From Gammaproteobacteria bacterium (GTDB lineage: Bacteria > Pseudomonadota > Gammaproteobacteria > Enterobacterales > Kangiellaceae): a stretch of DNA of 64,000 bases. The notes beneath the pieces were generated by a model. It had not been told where the DNA came from and searched no databases. It worked only from the letters and a program-made list of their open reading frames with translations. Location: positions 1 to 64,000 of the forward strand of contig JABXHY010000005.1 of assembly GCA_013373375.1 (NCBI GenBank), read 5' to 3'. Made by a program: the position numbers and the translations under genes. This document shows positions 35,153 through 43,996 of the stretch, in pieces. Positions within the stretch are counted from its first letter, which is position 1. Every line of letters begins with the position of its first letter.

Positions 35153-36103
35153 TTATTTCGCAGATAACCTTGGCGGCTTTTGCTCCGCAACATCAGGCGC
35201 TAACGAACGACCATAGAGCGTAGCCAACTGTTGAAAACGCAAAAATTCCGTTGTGGTGAGCCAATTGTAGTCTGTTGCAATTTTAGGTATTTCTTCCTCA
35301 AGTACTTTCAAAGACTTCGCATAAGGATGGCCAATCAAAACTACCGAACCTCTCTTGCGCGCGACTTTCAACGCCTTTTGAAACTGCTGTTTGATAACCT
35401 TTTCATCTTTGGTTGGGTCCAGAAATACATCTCGCCCAAGAGAGGGGATAGCCCAATGTTGCGCAGTCTCAAATGCTACAGAACTCGAAGTTGTTCGACT
35501 GTCGACAAAGTAGAGTCCGCGCTCAGCCGCGTACTCCATTACCCAAGTCATATGTTGCTGAGAGGCTGTTAGTCGACTGCCCATATGATTGTTGAATCCA
35601 GTGACATGGGGAATTTGAGCAAGGTTTTCTGAAAAGACTGTCGTGAGCTGCTCTTTTGAGTGCTGGTCGAGCAATGCACCTTTACCCAGTAAGTCAGGAC
35701 GAGTTGTTGCTTCCATGGGTAAGTGCAACATTATATCGTGACCTTTATTAAAACCTTCATCAGCCAGCTTTTTCGCAAAAGGAGTATTGGGAAGCATTGC
35801 AAGATTCAAAGAAACAGGCAACTCAACCACGCGTTTACCGCGGTGATAGTTATCGCCAATGTCATCAATAATCAAAACAACGCTGGGGCGCTTCAGTAAT
35901 CGAGACAGCCAAAGCTTATCTTCCTCTTGATGCTGCTGATTGATAACCGGCGAAGTACGGTTCTCTTCAAATAAAAGAATGTAGTCAGGTAAATTAAAAT
36001 GCGATTTCGCAGATTGATACGCAATCAAGGAGTTGCAGTGAAATACACAAAGGATAATGAGAAGTAAAGCTCTGACCATTCGAAATGAAACAACTATTTT
36101 CAA
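35153..36103 (-). CDS. Divergent polysaccharide deacetylase, YibQ-like
   Basis: 316 residues with an N-terminal signal or anchor (MVRALLLIILCVFHCNSLIA). The divergent NodB/polysaccharide deacetylase fold (DUF610) is seen in VVLIIDDIGDNYHRG, SLNLAMLPNTPFAKKLADEG, HDIMLHLPME and NNHMGSRLTA. It is the last gene of the conserved gpmI-envC-ctp-yibQ order, which ties it to the cell envelope; enzyme activity is unproven in the family. Confidence 0.88.
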   Translation of the reverse strand: MKIVVSFRMVRALLLIILCVFHCNSLIAYQSAKSHFNLPDYILLFEENRTSPVINQQHQEEDKLWLSRLLKRPSVVLIIDDIGDNYHRGKRVVELPVSLNLAMLPNTPFAKKLADEGFNKGHDIMLHLPMEATTRPDLLGKGALLDQHSKEQLTTVFSENLAQIPHVTGFNNHMGSRLTASQQHMTWVMEYAAERGLYFVDSRTTSSSVAFETAQHWAIPSLGRDVFLDPTKDEKVIKQQFQKALKVARKRGSVVLIGHPYAKSLKVLEEEIPKIATDYNWLTTTEFLRFQQLATLYGRSLAPDVAEQKPPRLSAK

Positions 36104-36221
36104 ACATGTTAAAATAGACTAGCGGGATAAACTCCAGGTTGCAATACACTAACACCGTAGATTATTACAACTTAGAACCGATACTCAGTTTAAAACTTGA
36201 ATTTCCTTAATGAATCAATAC

Positions 36222-37385
36222 TTAATCAACCTTCGCAATAGCCAATAGCTGTCTTTTCGCTTCTTGTACCACTCGGTCAACATGTTCGACGCCCGCTGCT
36301 AATTGTTCGGTTTCAACCTCGACATCAGGAGCGATACCCGTTCCGTTAATTGAACGTCCTTTCGGTGTGTAATAACGCGAAGTTGTTAACTTGATAGCTG
36401 CATTTTGTCGAATCGGAACGATCGACTGCACGACGCCTTTACCGAAAGATTTTTGGCCAATTATTTTACCTCGGCCATGATCCTGTAAAGCTCCGGCGAC
36501 GATTTCTGAAGCTGAAGCACTTCGTTCATTAATTAATACCACCAGAGGAACTGTTTCGAGTGGATCACCGGGATTTGCATAGTAACGCTGTTTTGAGTCT
36601 TCCGTGCGGCCATCGGTTGAAACAATCGTGCCGGAAGAAAGTAACAAATCAGAGACATCGACTGCGGCGCGCAAAACGCCACCAGGATTGTCTCTCATAT
36701 CAAGAATTAATCCATTGATTTGCTTTCCTCGCGCTGCTCTTAAAAGCACTCTCTCAAGTTCGTAACCGGAGTCTCGCTGAAATACTCTAAGCTTTACATG
36801 CCACATTCCGTCGTCGAGCTCATCGACTAGCACACTTGCCAGTTCAATGGTTTCACGAACAAGTGTCAGTTTTGTAATCTCTTCTTGGCCTTGTTTTACG
36901 ACTCCTAGCTCAACAGCTTGTCCTGCAGACCCTCTCATTGCATCAATTACCGCTTCTGCGCCTTGAACTGCTACTTCGTAGGTGTCAACGGACACGATGA
37001 TATCGTCAGCTTTCAAGCCAGCTCGCTCGGCCGGCGAATCATCAACCACACCGACGATTTTGACGGTCTCTTCCTGGTTGCTGACTTCCACTCCCAGCCC
37101 ATCATAAATACCGTCCGATGTAGCGCTCAGGTCTTTTAAATCATCTTCACCTAAAAAGCCGGAGTAAGGATCCAGCGATCGCAACATTCCATTAATGGCA
37201 CCTTCCAAAAGCTTTTTGTCATCGACTTCATCGACATAGCTGTTTTTGATCTGCCAATAAGTTTCTGCAAACGCCTTCAACTGGTCCATTGGCACTTTCG
37301 ATGAGCTTTTACCTGCCAGCGCAGTAACAGAGAAAGATAATGCGGAGCATAACAATATGACAGAAATTCGATTCATAATTGACAA
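36222..37385 (-). CDS. S41 family C-terminal processing peptidase (CtpA-like)
   Basis: 387 residues. Signal peptide at the N-terminus, then the cap helix region (DPYSGFLGEDDL), a PDZ domain (residues ~80-170, GVEVSNQEETVKIVGVVDDSPAERAG cut here), and the S41 core with the conserved MRDNPGGVLRAAVDVSDLLL, the catalytic Ser in ERSASASEIVAGAL (~290) and Lys in KSFGKGVVQS. It acts as a periplasmic tail-specific protease, often controlling peptidoglycan hydrolases. Lies between envC and yibQ. Confidence 0.92.
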   Translation of the reverse strand: MSIMNRISVILLCSALSFSVTALAGKSSSKVPMDQLKAFAETYWQIKNSYVDEVDDKKLLEGAINGMLRSLDPYSGFLGEDDLKDLSATSDGIYDGLGVEVSNQEETVKIVGVVDDSPAERAGLKADDIIVSVDTYEVAVQGAEAVIDAMRGSAGQAVELGVVKQGQEEITKLTLVRETIELASVLVDELDDGMWHVKLRVFQRDSGYELERVLLRAARGKQINGLILDMRDNPGGVLRAAVDVSDLLLSSGTIVSTDGRTEDSKQRYYANPGDPLETVPLVVLINERSASASEIVAGALQDHGRGKIIGQKSFGKGVVQSIVPIRQNAAIKLTTSRYYTPKGRSINGTGIAPDVEVETEQLAAGVEHVDRVVQEAKRQLLAIAKVD

Positions 37386-37498
37386 TCCTATGACACCTTT
37401 ACCATTAACTATAGAGTATCTGATGGATAAGTGCTTAATAACGTTTATACAAACAACAAACGTTTAGGCATTAGAATAAGGTAAGTGGCGCGTATTAA

Positions 37499-38653
37499 CT
37501 AACTGCGAATCCACTGCTTGGGATTTCTAGCTTTACCTTGATGGCGTATTTCGAAATAGAGCCCTGGCGACGCCTGGCCGCCACTCTGCCCGACTGTCGA
37601 AATCATTTCTCCTGCTTCGACCCAATCACCAACATCTTTGAACAGTGACTGGTTGTTACCATAAAGAGACATGTAACCATCACCATGATCGATAATGACT
37701 AATAATCCAAACCCTCTCAACCAGTCACTAAAAACAACTCGACCATGGAACACTGCAGCAACTTCTTTACCCTCGGGAGCGGATATTCGAATGCCATTAC
37801 TTCGGATATCGCGATTGATCCTTTCTCCATAATTTAAAGATACTCGGCCTTTGATTGGCCAGGTTAATTTACCTTTAACTTTTTTAAGGCCTTCAAGATT
37901 TTGCTCTTTGATAATTTCTCGTAGGGCCTTTTGCATCTGTCGTAATAACGACTCTAGCTCTTCTTCGTTCTCTCGCAAATTTGACAGCTTTTTATCATTT
38001 GATGCTATGTTCCGTGCAAGATTTTTAACTTCTCTTTCCCGCTGCTCTTTTAAACTTAACAGTCGCTTTTGCTCTTGCAGTTGTGATTTTTCTAAGACAG
38101 ATAATTTTTTAATACTGTCTTCAATTGATTGCTTAACCTCTGCCAATTGCACCAAAGTATCACCAAGCTGCCGCATGCTATTTGTTCGTGCACGATTCAA
38201 ATAATCGTAATACGCTAACATTCGACCGAGTTTTTCTGGATCTTCCTGGTTTAACAAAAGTTTTAAATATTGCTGTCTACCACTGCTGTAAGCACTTTGC
38301 ATTTGCTGAGCAAGCAATTGTTTGTGTTGCTTCAAATCTTTTTGTAATTGTTTTTGCTTGGTTTGATTAGTCATTAATGAACGAGTTTGTTCACTAATTT
38401 GTCTTTGGGTTGCACGTAATATTTTTGCTGCGGAGTTAATTTTTTGTTCTGTGTTTTTTAATTGACGTGTCGCACTTCCATACTCTTTCCGCTGTCCAGA
38501 AAGACGGTCCTGGACAGTTTTAATTTGCCCTTTAATTTGTTCAAGTTGCTGTTTAGTTTCTTGGCTTTTATTACTTGCACTAAACACTGAAAATGCCACC
38601 AGCATTGCGCCGATGGCAAAACAGAATTTTTTAATGAATATAGAACCAAACAC
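37499..38653 (-). CDS. envC: Murein hydrolase activator EnvC
   Basis: 384 residues: a signal peptide, a long N-terminal coiled coil (residues ~30-240, Q/K/E rich), and a C-terminal LytM/M23 domain (~265-380). The LytM zinc-binding residues are degenerate (NYGERINRD where an active enzyme has H-x3-D, and LYFEIRH where LHFE is expected). This marks it as a non-catalytic activator of amidases such as AmiA/B at the septum, recruited by FtsEX. Confidence 0.93.
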   Translation of the reverse strand: MFGSIFIKKFCFAIGAMLVAFSVFSASNKSQETKQQLEQIKGQIKTVQDRLSGQRKEYGSATRQLKNTEQKINSAAKILRATQRQISEQTRSLMTNQTKQKQLQKDLKQHKQLLAQQMQSAYSSGRQQYLKLLLNQEDPEKLGRMLAYYDYLNRARTNSMRQLGDTLVQLAEVKQSIEDSIKKLSVLEKSQLQEQKRLLSLKEQREREVKNLARNIASNDKKLSNLRENEEELESLLRQMQKALREIIKEQNLEGLKKVKGKLTWPIKGRVSLNYGERINRDIRSNGIRISAPEGKEVAAVFHGRVVFSDWLRGFGLLVIIDHGDGYMSLYGNNQSLFKDVGDWVEAGEMISTVGQSGGQASPGLYFEIRHQGKARNPKQWIRS

Positions 38654-38666
38654 TTAACTATATCAC

Positions 38667-40208
38667 CTAGTCAGCAATCTGCATTATCGGCCGACCGGTC
38701 ATTTCTTTGGGAATATCTAACCCCATCAAGCTCAGCATTGTTGGTGCAACATCAGCCAAGACACCATCGTCAACCACAACTTTTGCAGGACGGCCAAAGT
38801 AAACAAATGGAACGGGTCCACTCGTATGTGCAGTGTGAGCTTGTCCGGTTGTGTCATCAGCCATTTTTTCCGCATTCCCGTGATCAGCAGTAACGAGAAG
38901 TTCACCACCAACTAATTTTAGTGCCTCAATCACTCGCCCAAGGCAGGTATCGATGGCTTCAATGGCTTTAACTGTTGCGTCAAAGTTACCAGTATGACCA
39001 ACCATATCAGGATTGGCGAAGTTACCAATAATGACATTAAACTTACTTTCTTGAATAGCTTGCACTAGCTCATCAGTCATTAAAGGAGCATTCATTTCTG
39101 GTTGAAGATCATAAGTAGCAACTTTTGGAGAAGGAATTAATTTTCGCTCTTCACCGTTGAATGGCTGTTCAACGCCACCGTTAAAAAAGAAGGTCACATG
39201 TGCGTATTTTTCTGTTTCGGCAATACGAAGTTGAGTCAATGCTTTCGATTCCAAATACTCTCCAAGGACATTCTCGTGCTTCAGAGGAGGGAAAGCTGCG
39301 GGCACATTAATGTTCGCTGCGTACTGGGTCAAAGACACAAATGCAGATAAATCTGGATGATAGTCTCGTTCAAACCCAGAAAAGTCTTTTTCAACAAATG
39401 CCCGTGTTAATTGTCGAGCTCTATCGGCTCGGTAGTTGAAGAAAATAACCGCATCATTGTTATTGATTTTCGTCACATCACCAATGACTGATGGTTTCAC
39501 AAATTCATCATTTTCTTCTCTATCATAGGCTGCCTTTAATGCTGTCGATGCATCACTGAATTGATAATCGGCTTTGCCCAAAGTAATCAGATCATAAGCG
39601 AGCTGAACTCGATCCCATCGCTGATCACGATCCATTGCAAAGTAACGACCAGAAATTGTTGCAAGACGTCCGACGCCTATCTCTTTAAATTTGTCTTCAA
39701 GAGCATTAATTGAATCTGCGGCACTTCTTGGTGGCATATCTCGACCATCGAGGAAGCCATGAACCAAAACTTCTTTCGCACCTTTATCTTTTGCTAGCTG
39801 CAGAAGCGCGAATAAATGATCTTGATGACTATGAACACCACCCGGAGACAGCAAACCCATCAGGTGCACTGCACCGCCATGGCGGACGGCTTGTTCAATG
39901 GCATTTGTTAGCGCCGGATTATTGAAAAACTCACCATCATCGATTGCTTGGGTGATGCGAGTGTAATCCTGGTAAACCACTCGACCAGCACCCAAATTTA
40001 AGTGCCCAACCTCGGAGTTACCCATTTGACCGGATGGCAAACCCACATCTAAACCTGAGCCGCTGATCAATGTATGAGGATAGTTCTGCCATAGTTGATC
40101 AAAATTTGGGGTCTTGGCCGCTAAAATCGCATTGTTTTCTGGATCTTCGCTATAGCCCCAACCATCAAGAATTAACAGCACCATGGTTTTGGGTAATTGG
40201 GTCATCAA
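38667..40208 (-). CDS. gpmI: 2,3-bisphosphoglycerate-independent phosphoglycerate mutase
   Basis: 513 residues. It interconverts 3- and 2-phosphoglycerate using Mn2+. It starts with the metal motif [11 protein letters not shown], carries the phospho-serine in [15 protein letters not shown] (~63), and ends with the second metal set HGNAEKM and [11 protein letters not shown]. First gene of the gpmI-envC-ctp-yibQ operon; it follows a good -10 element. Confidence 0.97.
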   Translation of the reverse strand: MMTQLPKTMVLLILDGWGYSEDPENNAILAAKTPNFDQLWQNYPHTLISGSGLDVGLPSGQMGNSEVGHLNLGAGRVVYQDYTRITQAIDDGEFFNNPALTNAIEQAVRHGGAVHLMGLLSPGGVHSHQDHLFALLQLAKDKGAKEVLVHGFLDGRDMPPRSAADSINALEDKFKEIGVGRLATISGRYFAMDRDQRWDRVQLAYDLITLGKADYQFSDASTALKAAYDREENDEFVKPSVIGDVTKINNNDAVIFFNYRADRARQLTRAFVEKDFSGFERDYHPDLSAFVSLTQYAANINVPAAFPPLKHENVLGEYLESKALTQLRIAETEKYAHVTFFFNGGVEQPFNGEERKLIPSPKVATYDLQPEMNAPLMTDELVQAIQESKFNVIIGNFANPDMVGHTGNFDATVKAIEAIDTCLGRVIEALKLVGGELLVTADHGNAEKMADDTTGQAHTAHTSGPVPFVYFGRPAKVVVDDGVLADVAPTMLSLMGLDIPKEMTGRPIMQIAD

Positions 40209-40248
40209 TTTGCCTTGCTTATTTGTTGCCTAAAAATTGTTTGTCGCG

Positions 40249-40254
40249 ATTATA
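40249..40254 (-). promoter_or_regulatory. Consensus -10 element upstream of gpmI
   Basis: TATAAT reads on the minus strand at 40254-40249, about 40 bases before the gpmI start. The region 17 bases upstream has only a weak -35 match, so the element is a partial promoter call. Confidence 0.4.
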
Positions 40255-40342
40255 CATCAACTCTTACGATCTTCATTCTCTGGATGAAATTTATGCATTT
40301 CGCCAAAATCTTCACAATTATTTTCGATTTCAATGGTTTACT

Positions 40343-40371
40343 TTGAGCAATCAGTTTGATTGCGGTATTCT
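40343..40371 (+). promoter_or_regulatory. Promoter candidate for the kinase-phosphatase-FHA operon
   Basis: TTGAGC (40343-40348) and TATTCT (40366-40371) are separated by exactly 17 bases. The predicted transcript would start near 40378, giving a leader of about 36 bases before the kinase ATG. No strong Shine-Dalgarno is seen before that ATG. Confidence 0.45.
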
Positions 40372-40413
40372 GCGGGCTTATTCCCAACAAATGGATGATT
40401 AAAATTCCTTAAT

Positions 40414-42018
40414 ATGAGTGCTCAGTCGCCTTACACTCATTACTCCTGGCTATCCAGTGGATGGCTTATGCTGTTGCTCGCCTCGTGTTCGGTACTGGTT
40501 TTTACTGCGTGGAACTCGCCTTACTTCAACGAAGCCTATCATTTAGTATTCACACGAATTGCGCCACAGGCCACAACTTTACCGCAACACCATCCACTCT
40601 ATGAGTTGCTGATATTAGGAGGAGCTGGACTGGCAATACCTCTGTTCTGGTATTTCACAACTCTATCCTGGCGAGTCCATGTTTTGGTTTTTATGGGAAT
40701 TGTTGCTGCTATTGCTGCAAGCTTTGTTGCTGGACTTCAGGAATATGATTTTCAATTGCCAGCCATCGAATGGGCATCATTAGTGTGCCTTAGCGGTTTA
40801 CTCAGTTGTTTTGAAAAGCTCCATCAAAGACCTCTTCAAAAATTACAACTGCAACAACAACGTCTCGGATTACTTGCAGCAGAACATCAACTGCAGCAAC
40901 AATTACTGAGTGCTGCACTTTCAACTTTAGGTGAGCTGAAAGTAAGCGATAACTCATTAGAGCTTGGTTATCGCATTGGGCAGCAAGCAGAGCGAAAACG
41001 GGATTACTCTACAGCAACACGAACTTACCAGTGGTTGTTGCAACACAAAAAGGGTTACCGAGACTGTGCAGAACGATTGCAGCATTTGGGTAAAATAACC
41101 AAACCCTCGCAAGGCATGAGTCAAACAATTGCTATCGATGGAACATTGCTGTTACCAACCGAAGGACTCCAACCACCTACACTTGGTCGATATCGAATCG
41201 AAAGTGTTTTGGGCAAGGGAGCCATGGGAGTTGTTTACCGAGGAGTTGACCCAGCCATTAATCGCGAGGTTGCGATAAAGACACTGGCTCTTGGACAGGA
41301 GTTCGAAGGCGCAGAACAGCAAGTCGCCCGCTCACGTTTTTTCCGTGAAGCAGAAACAGCAGGAAAACTAAATCACCCAAACATTGTCACTATTTACGAT
41401 GTTGGTGAAGAACATGACCTGGCATTTATTGCGATGGATCTACTACCCGGCGTAGCGCTCGACAGACATGCCAAAAAGCCTGATTTAGTTAAGCCTGTTA
41501 TGGTTTACCAGCTAATGATTCAAATTGCATCAGCACTCGCGTATGCTCATGATAAAGGTGTTGTTCATCGCGATATAAAGCCGGGCAATTTAATTTATGA
41601 CAACGAAAAGCATAAAGTTATCATTACTGATTTTGGTATCGCACATTTAACCGATCAAAGTAAAACGCGAACTGGTGCAATTCTGGGAAGCCCGTTTTAT
41701 ATGTCACCAGAACAAGTGCAAGGGCAAAAAGTAGACGGGCGCTCTGACATTTTTAGTTTAGGGGTAACCTTTTATCAATTATTAACCGGCAAGCTCCCGT
41801 TTAAAGGCGACTCGCTTGCTGCAGTCGCACTCAACATAACCACTCAAAAACACGAACCAATTCGCAAATTGAGAACTGATTTACCGCAAAGCGCTAGCCG
41901 AATTGTTAATAAGGCACTAAACAAAGAGAAAGACAGACGCTATCAAAATGTTGCAGAGATGAGAGAAGCCCTGATTACTGCCCTAAAACGTGATTTTAAT
42001 ACCGAGCCGTTTCAATGA
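40414..42018 (+). CDS. Membrane Ser/Thr protein kinase with CHASE2-tail-like N-terminus
   Basis: 534 residues. The N-terminal ~135 residues hold about four membrane helices that resemble the transmembrane tail of CHASE2 receptors, but without the extracellular sensor domain. A Gln/Leu-rich helical linker (~140-230, TPR-like around RKRDYSTATRTYQWLL) leads to a full Hanks-type kinase (~262-530): P-loop GKGAMGVVYRG, VAIK, HRDIKPGN (~385), DFG (~406) and SPFYMSPEQ. All catalytic residues are present, so it should be active. The PP2C gene follows after 16 bases and the FHA gene 11 bases after that, giving a kinase-phosphatase-phosphopeptide reader unit. Confidence 0.9.
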   Translation: MSAQSPYTHYSWLSSGWLMLLLASCSVLVFTAWNSPYFNEAYHLVFTRIAPQATTLPQHHPLYELLILGGAGLAIPLFWYFTTLSWRVHVLVFMGIVAAIAASFVAGLQEYDFQLPAIEWASLVCLSGLLSCFEKLHQRPLQKLQLQQQRLGLLAAEHQLQQQLLSAALSTLGELKVSDNSLELGYRIGQQAERKRDYSTATRTYQWLLQHKKGYRDCAERLQHLGKITKPSQGMSQTIAIDGTLLLPTEGLQPPTLGRYRIESVLGKGAMGVVYRGVDPAINREVAIKTLALGQEFEGAEQQVARSRFFREAETAGKLNHPNIVTIYDVGEEHDLAFIAMDLLPGVALDRHAKKPDLVKPVMVYQLMIQIASALAYAHDKGVVHRDIKPGNLIYDNEKHKVIITDFGIAHLTDQSKTRTGAILGSPFYMSPEQVQGQKVDGRSDIFSLGVTFYQLLTGKLPFKGDSLAAVALNITTQKHEPIRKLRTDLPQSASRIVNKALNKEKDRRYQNVAEMREALITALKRDFNTEPFQ

Positions 42019-42034
42019 GACTAATATAAACCCT

Positions 42035-42796
42035 ATGCCATCTTTTGACTGGAAAATCAGCGGCGTGTCAGATCAAGGCAAAAAGCGCCAAAGTAATGAA
42101 GATGCTATCGGTTGGCAAACCGACCGCAAGCGCGGCTGGTTGTGTGCTGTTATTGCCGATGGCATGGGTGGGCATGCTGCAGGTGAAGTCGCTAGCGATA
42201 TGGCGCGTACTCAATTCTTGGACTTAGTTGAAGAGCTGTTTACTTCTCCGGCCAGTTCTTACCCGAGTGAAATCACGATGCGTAAAGCACTTAGCGAATA
42301 TGTTTTGCATGTTGATCAACAAATCAAAGCACACGCTAAATCTCATCCTGAAGACGAAGGATTAGGAACGACCTTAGTTGCCATCGTTTTATTTGATAGT
42401 CAATGCTGGCTCGTGAATATAGGGGACTCTCGGTGCTATCGTTTGAGAGGTGATAACTTCAAACAGCTTACTCGCGACGACACATTAGTTCAGAGCTGGA
42501 TAGATAACGGCCAAATTACTTATGAAAAAGCAGAGCAATCTCCTTATCGAAATGTCTTAACCCAGGCGCTTGGCGCAAAAGAGTCTCTCAGCCCTCAAAT
42601 TTTATCCATTGATGTTAACTCTCAAGATAAATTTATTTTATGCAGCGATGGACTAAGTAACTGCATGTCAGATGCTTTTATGAGCGATGTTCTGGCTCGC
42701 AATCCGATTGATAACGCGACACAGCAATTACTTGACGAAGCTCTCAGCGTTGGTGCGCCAGATAATGTATCTTTGATAGTTGTTGCAAAAGAATAA
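42035..42796 (+). CDS. PP2C-family Ser/Thr protein phosphatase
   Basis: 253 residues from the ATG at 42035; an upstream in-frame start at 41990 would lie inside the kinase gene. The PP2C metal ligands are intact: SNEDA, ADGMGGHAAGE, NIGDSRCYR, ILCSDGLSN and the final PDNVSLIVV. It should remove phosphate placed by the kinase encoded just upstream. A cytoplasmic soluble enzyme without a regulatory domain. Confidence 0.93.
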   Translation: MPSFDWKISGVSDQGKKRQSNEDAIGWQTDRKRGWLCAVIADGMGGHAAGEVASDMARTQFLDLVEELFTSPASSYPSEITMRKALSEYVLHVDQQIKAHAKSHPEDEGLGTTLVAIVLFDSQCWLVNIGDSRCYRLRGDNFKQLTRDDTLVQSWIDNGQITYEKAEQSPYRNVLTQALGAKESLSPQILSIDVNSQDKFILCSDGLSNCMSDAFMSDVLARNPIDNATQQLLDEALSVGAPDNVSLIVVAKE

Positions 42797-42807
42797 ACGG
42801 AGCAAAT

Positions 42808-43161
42808 ATGGCTTATATCGGTTTAATCGTCGATGATGTTGTGGTCAATAAGTTCGAACTTAATAATAATGTCCTTACCATCGGGCGTTCGCCAGAAAAT
42901 GATGTCCCTATTGAAGATAATTCGGTCTCAAGTTTTCACGCGCAAGTACTCAAAGAAGACGACCCTTATCTTGAGGGCCAAACTCAATATATCTTAGAAG
43001 ATCTCGATAGCACTAACGCTACTAAAGTGAATGGTCTAAAAATCAATCACCATAAACTTATTAATGGCGATTTGATTCAAATTGGCTACAATAAATTCCG
43101 TTTTGTCGACAAAAGCCAAGTTAACCTCGATCGAACGGCCGTTATTGTTCCTGAGTCGTAA
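42808..43161 (+). CDS. FHA-domain protein
   Basis: 117 residues, essentially one forkhead-associated domain: IGRSPENDVPIEDNSVSSFHA and LEDLDSTNATKVNG carry the phosphothreonine-binding Arg, Ser, His and Asn. It reads phosphothreonine marks made by the upstream kinase. GGAG lies before its ATG. The small size suggests an adaptor that links phosphorylation to another protein, possibly the AAA+ ATPase or the flotillin downstream; this is inference. Confidence 0.9.
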   Translation: MAYIGLIVDDVVVNKFELNNNVLTIGRSPENDVPIEDNSVSSFHAQVLKEDDPYLEGQTQYILEDLDSTNATKVNGLKINHHKLINGDLIQIGYNKFRFVDKSQVNLDRTAVIVPES

Positions 43162-43238
43162 AAAATTGTAATATCCTCGCGATCTCAAAGACTATATCAC
43201 CAAACACTTCACGAAAGTTATCTCGGTTAAGGAAGACA

Positions 43239-43262
43239 TTCAAGTCAGGCTTTTGGCTTGAA
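43239..43262 (+). other. Hairpin between the FHA and yqiJ genes
   Basis: TTCAAGTC (43239-43246), 8-base loop, GGCTTGAA (43255-43262): an 8-base stem with one G-U wobble, in the 166-base gap between the FHA gene and yqiJ. No T-tract follows, so it is not a clear terminator. Confidence 0.3.
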
Positions 43263-43327
43263 AGATAGTAAAACGGTAGTTTGATGCTTTAAGGAATATC
43301 AACGCTTTAAAATTTGGGTGATATTAA

Positions 43328-43972
43328 ATGAACGATATTTGGGCAATCGCCAGTGAGTATCCCACTGGAATTTTCACCATTATCAACCTGGTGCTTATTG
43401 GCTACTGGTTGTTAGTTGCCATAGGCCTTATGGATTTTGACTTTTTTGACCTGGACGTCGATACAGACACCAGTGTTGATGATATTGGTGGCTTTGCAAC
43501 CTTTCTTGCCACTCTTGGATTTACAGGGGTTCCCGTAACCATAGTGTTAACCATTTTATTTTTTTGCGCATGGGGCATTTGCTACATCGGCGCTAAGCTT
43601 CTTTTATCATGGCTAGATATCAGCATGATTAGTGTGTTACTGGGTACGGTGATTTTAATTGCTAGCTTCATTGTTGCAATTCCAGTAACCAATATGATCG
43701 TTAGGCCGTTAAGGAAGCTCTTTAGGAAATTGTATGCCGAGAGTAACAACCAAGATCTAGTTGGCCGACCAGTCAAAGTAAGAAGTAGCAGAGTAGACGC
43801 TACATTTGGAGAAGCTGTATGTGCTCACAAAGGAGCCAGCTTATTACTAAAAGTTCGAACAGCAACGCCTGAAAAAATCTTTACCCGAGGTGATGTAGCA
43901 GTATTGGTAGAGTACAACTCAGACAAGCATATCTATTACATAGTCGATCAAAAAGAATTTGAAACAAATTAA
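43328..43972 (+). CDS. yqiJ: YqiJ-like membrane protein with C-terminal OB fold
   Basis: 214 residues. Three or four membrane helices (~15-38, 58-85, 95-122) precede a C-terminal OB-fold/NfeD-like domain (~135-210, LVGRPVKVRSSRVDATFGEA). In E. coli and others YqiJ is the partner of the flotillin-like YqiK, and the same order is seen here with yqiK 24 bases downstream. The pair forms membrane scaffold assemblies. Confidence 0.87.
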   Translation: MNDIWAIASEYPTGIFTIINLVLIGYWLLVAIGLMDFDFFDLDVDTDTSVDDIGGFATFLATLGFTGVPVTIVLTILFFCAWGICYIGAKLLLSWLDISMISVLLGTVILIASFIVAIPVTNMIVRPLRKLFRKLYAESNNQDLVGRPVKVRSSRVDATFGEAVCAHKGASLLLKVRTATPEKIFTRGDVAVLVEYNSDKHIYYIVDQKEFETN

Positions 43973-43996
43973 TATCTCACATTTTAAGGAAAAGTT

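Noticed and set aside
37499-38653. Active M23 peptidase
   Set aside because: The zinc ligands of the LytM domain are missing, which fits the EnvC activator, not an enzyme.
41990-42034. Upstream start of the PP2C gene
   Set aside because: It lies inside the kinase reading frame and adds unrelated residues; the ATG at 42035 begins the conserved domain.
43239-43262. Intrinsic terminator after the FHA gene
   Set aside because: The stem contains a wobble and no T-tract follows; listed only as a hairpin.
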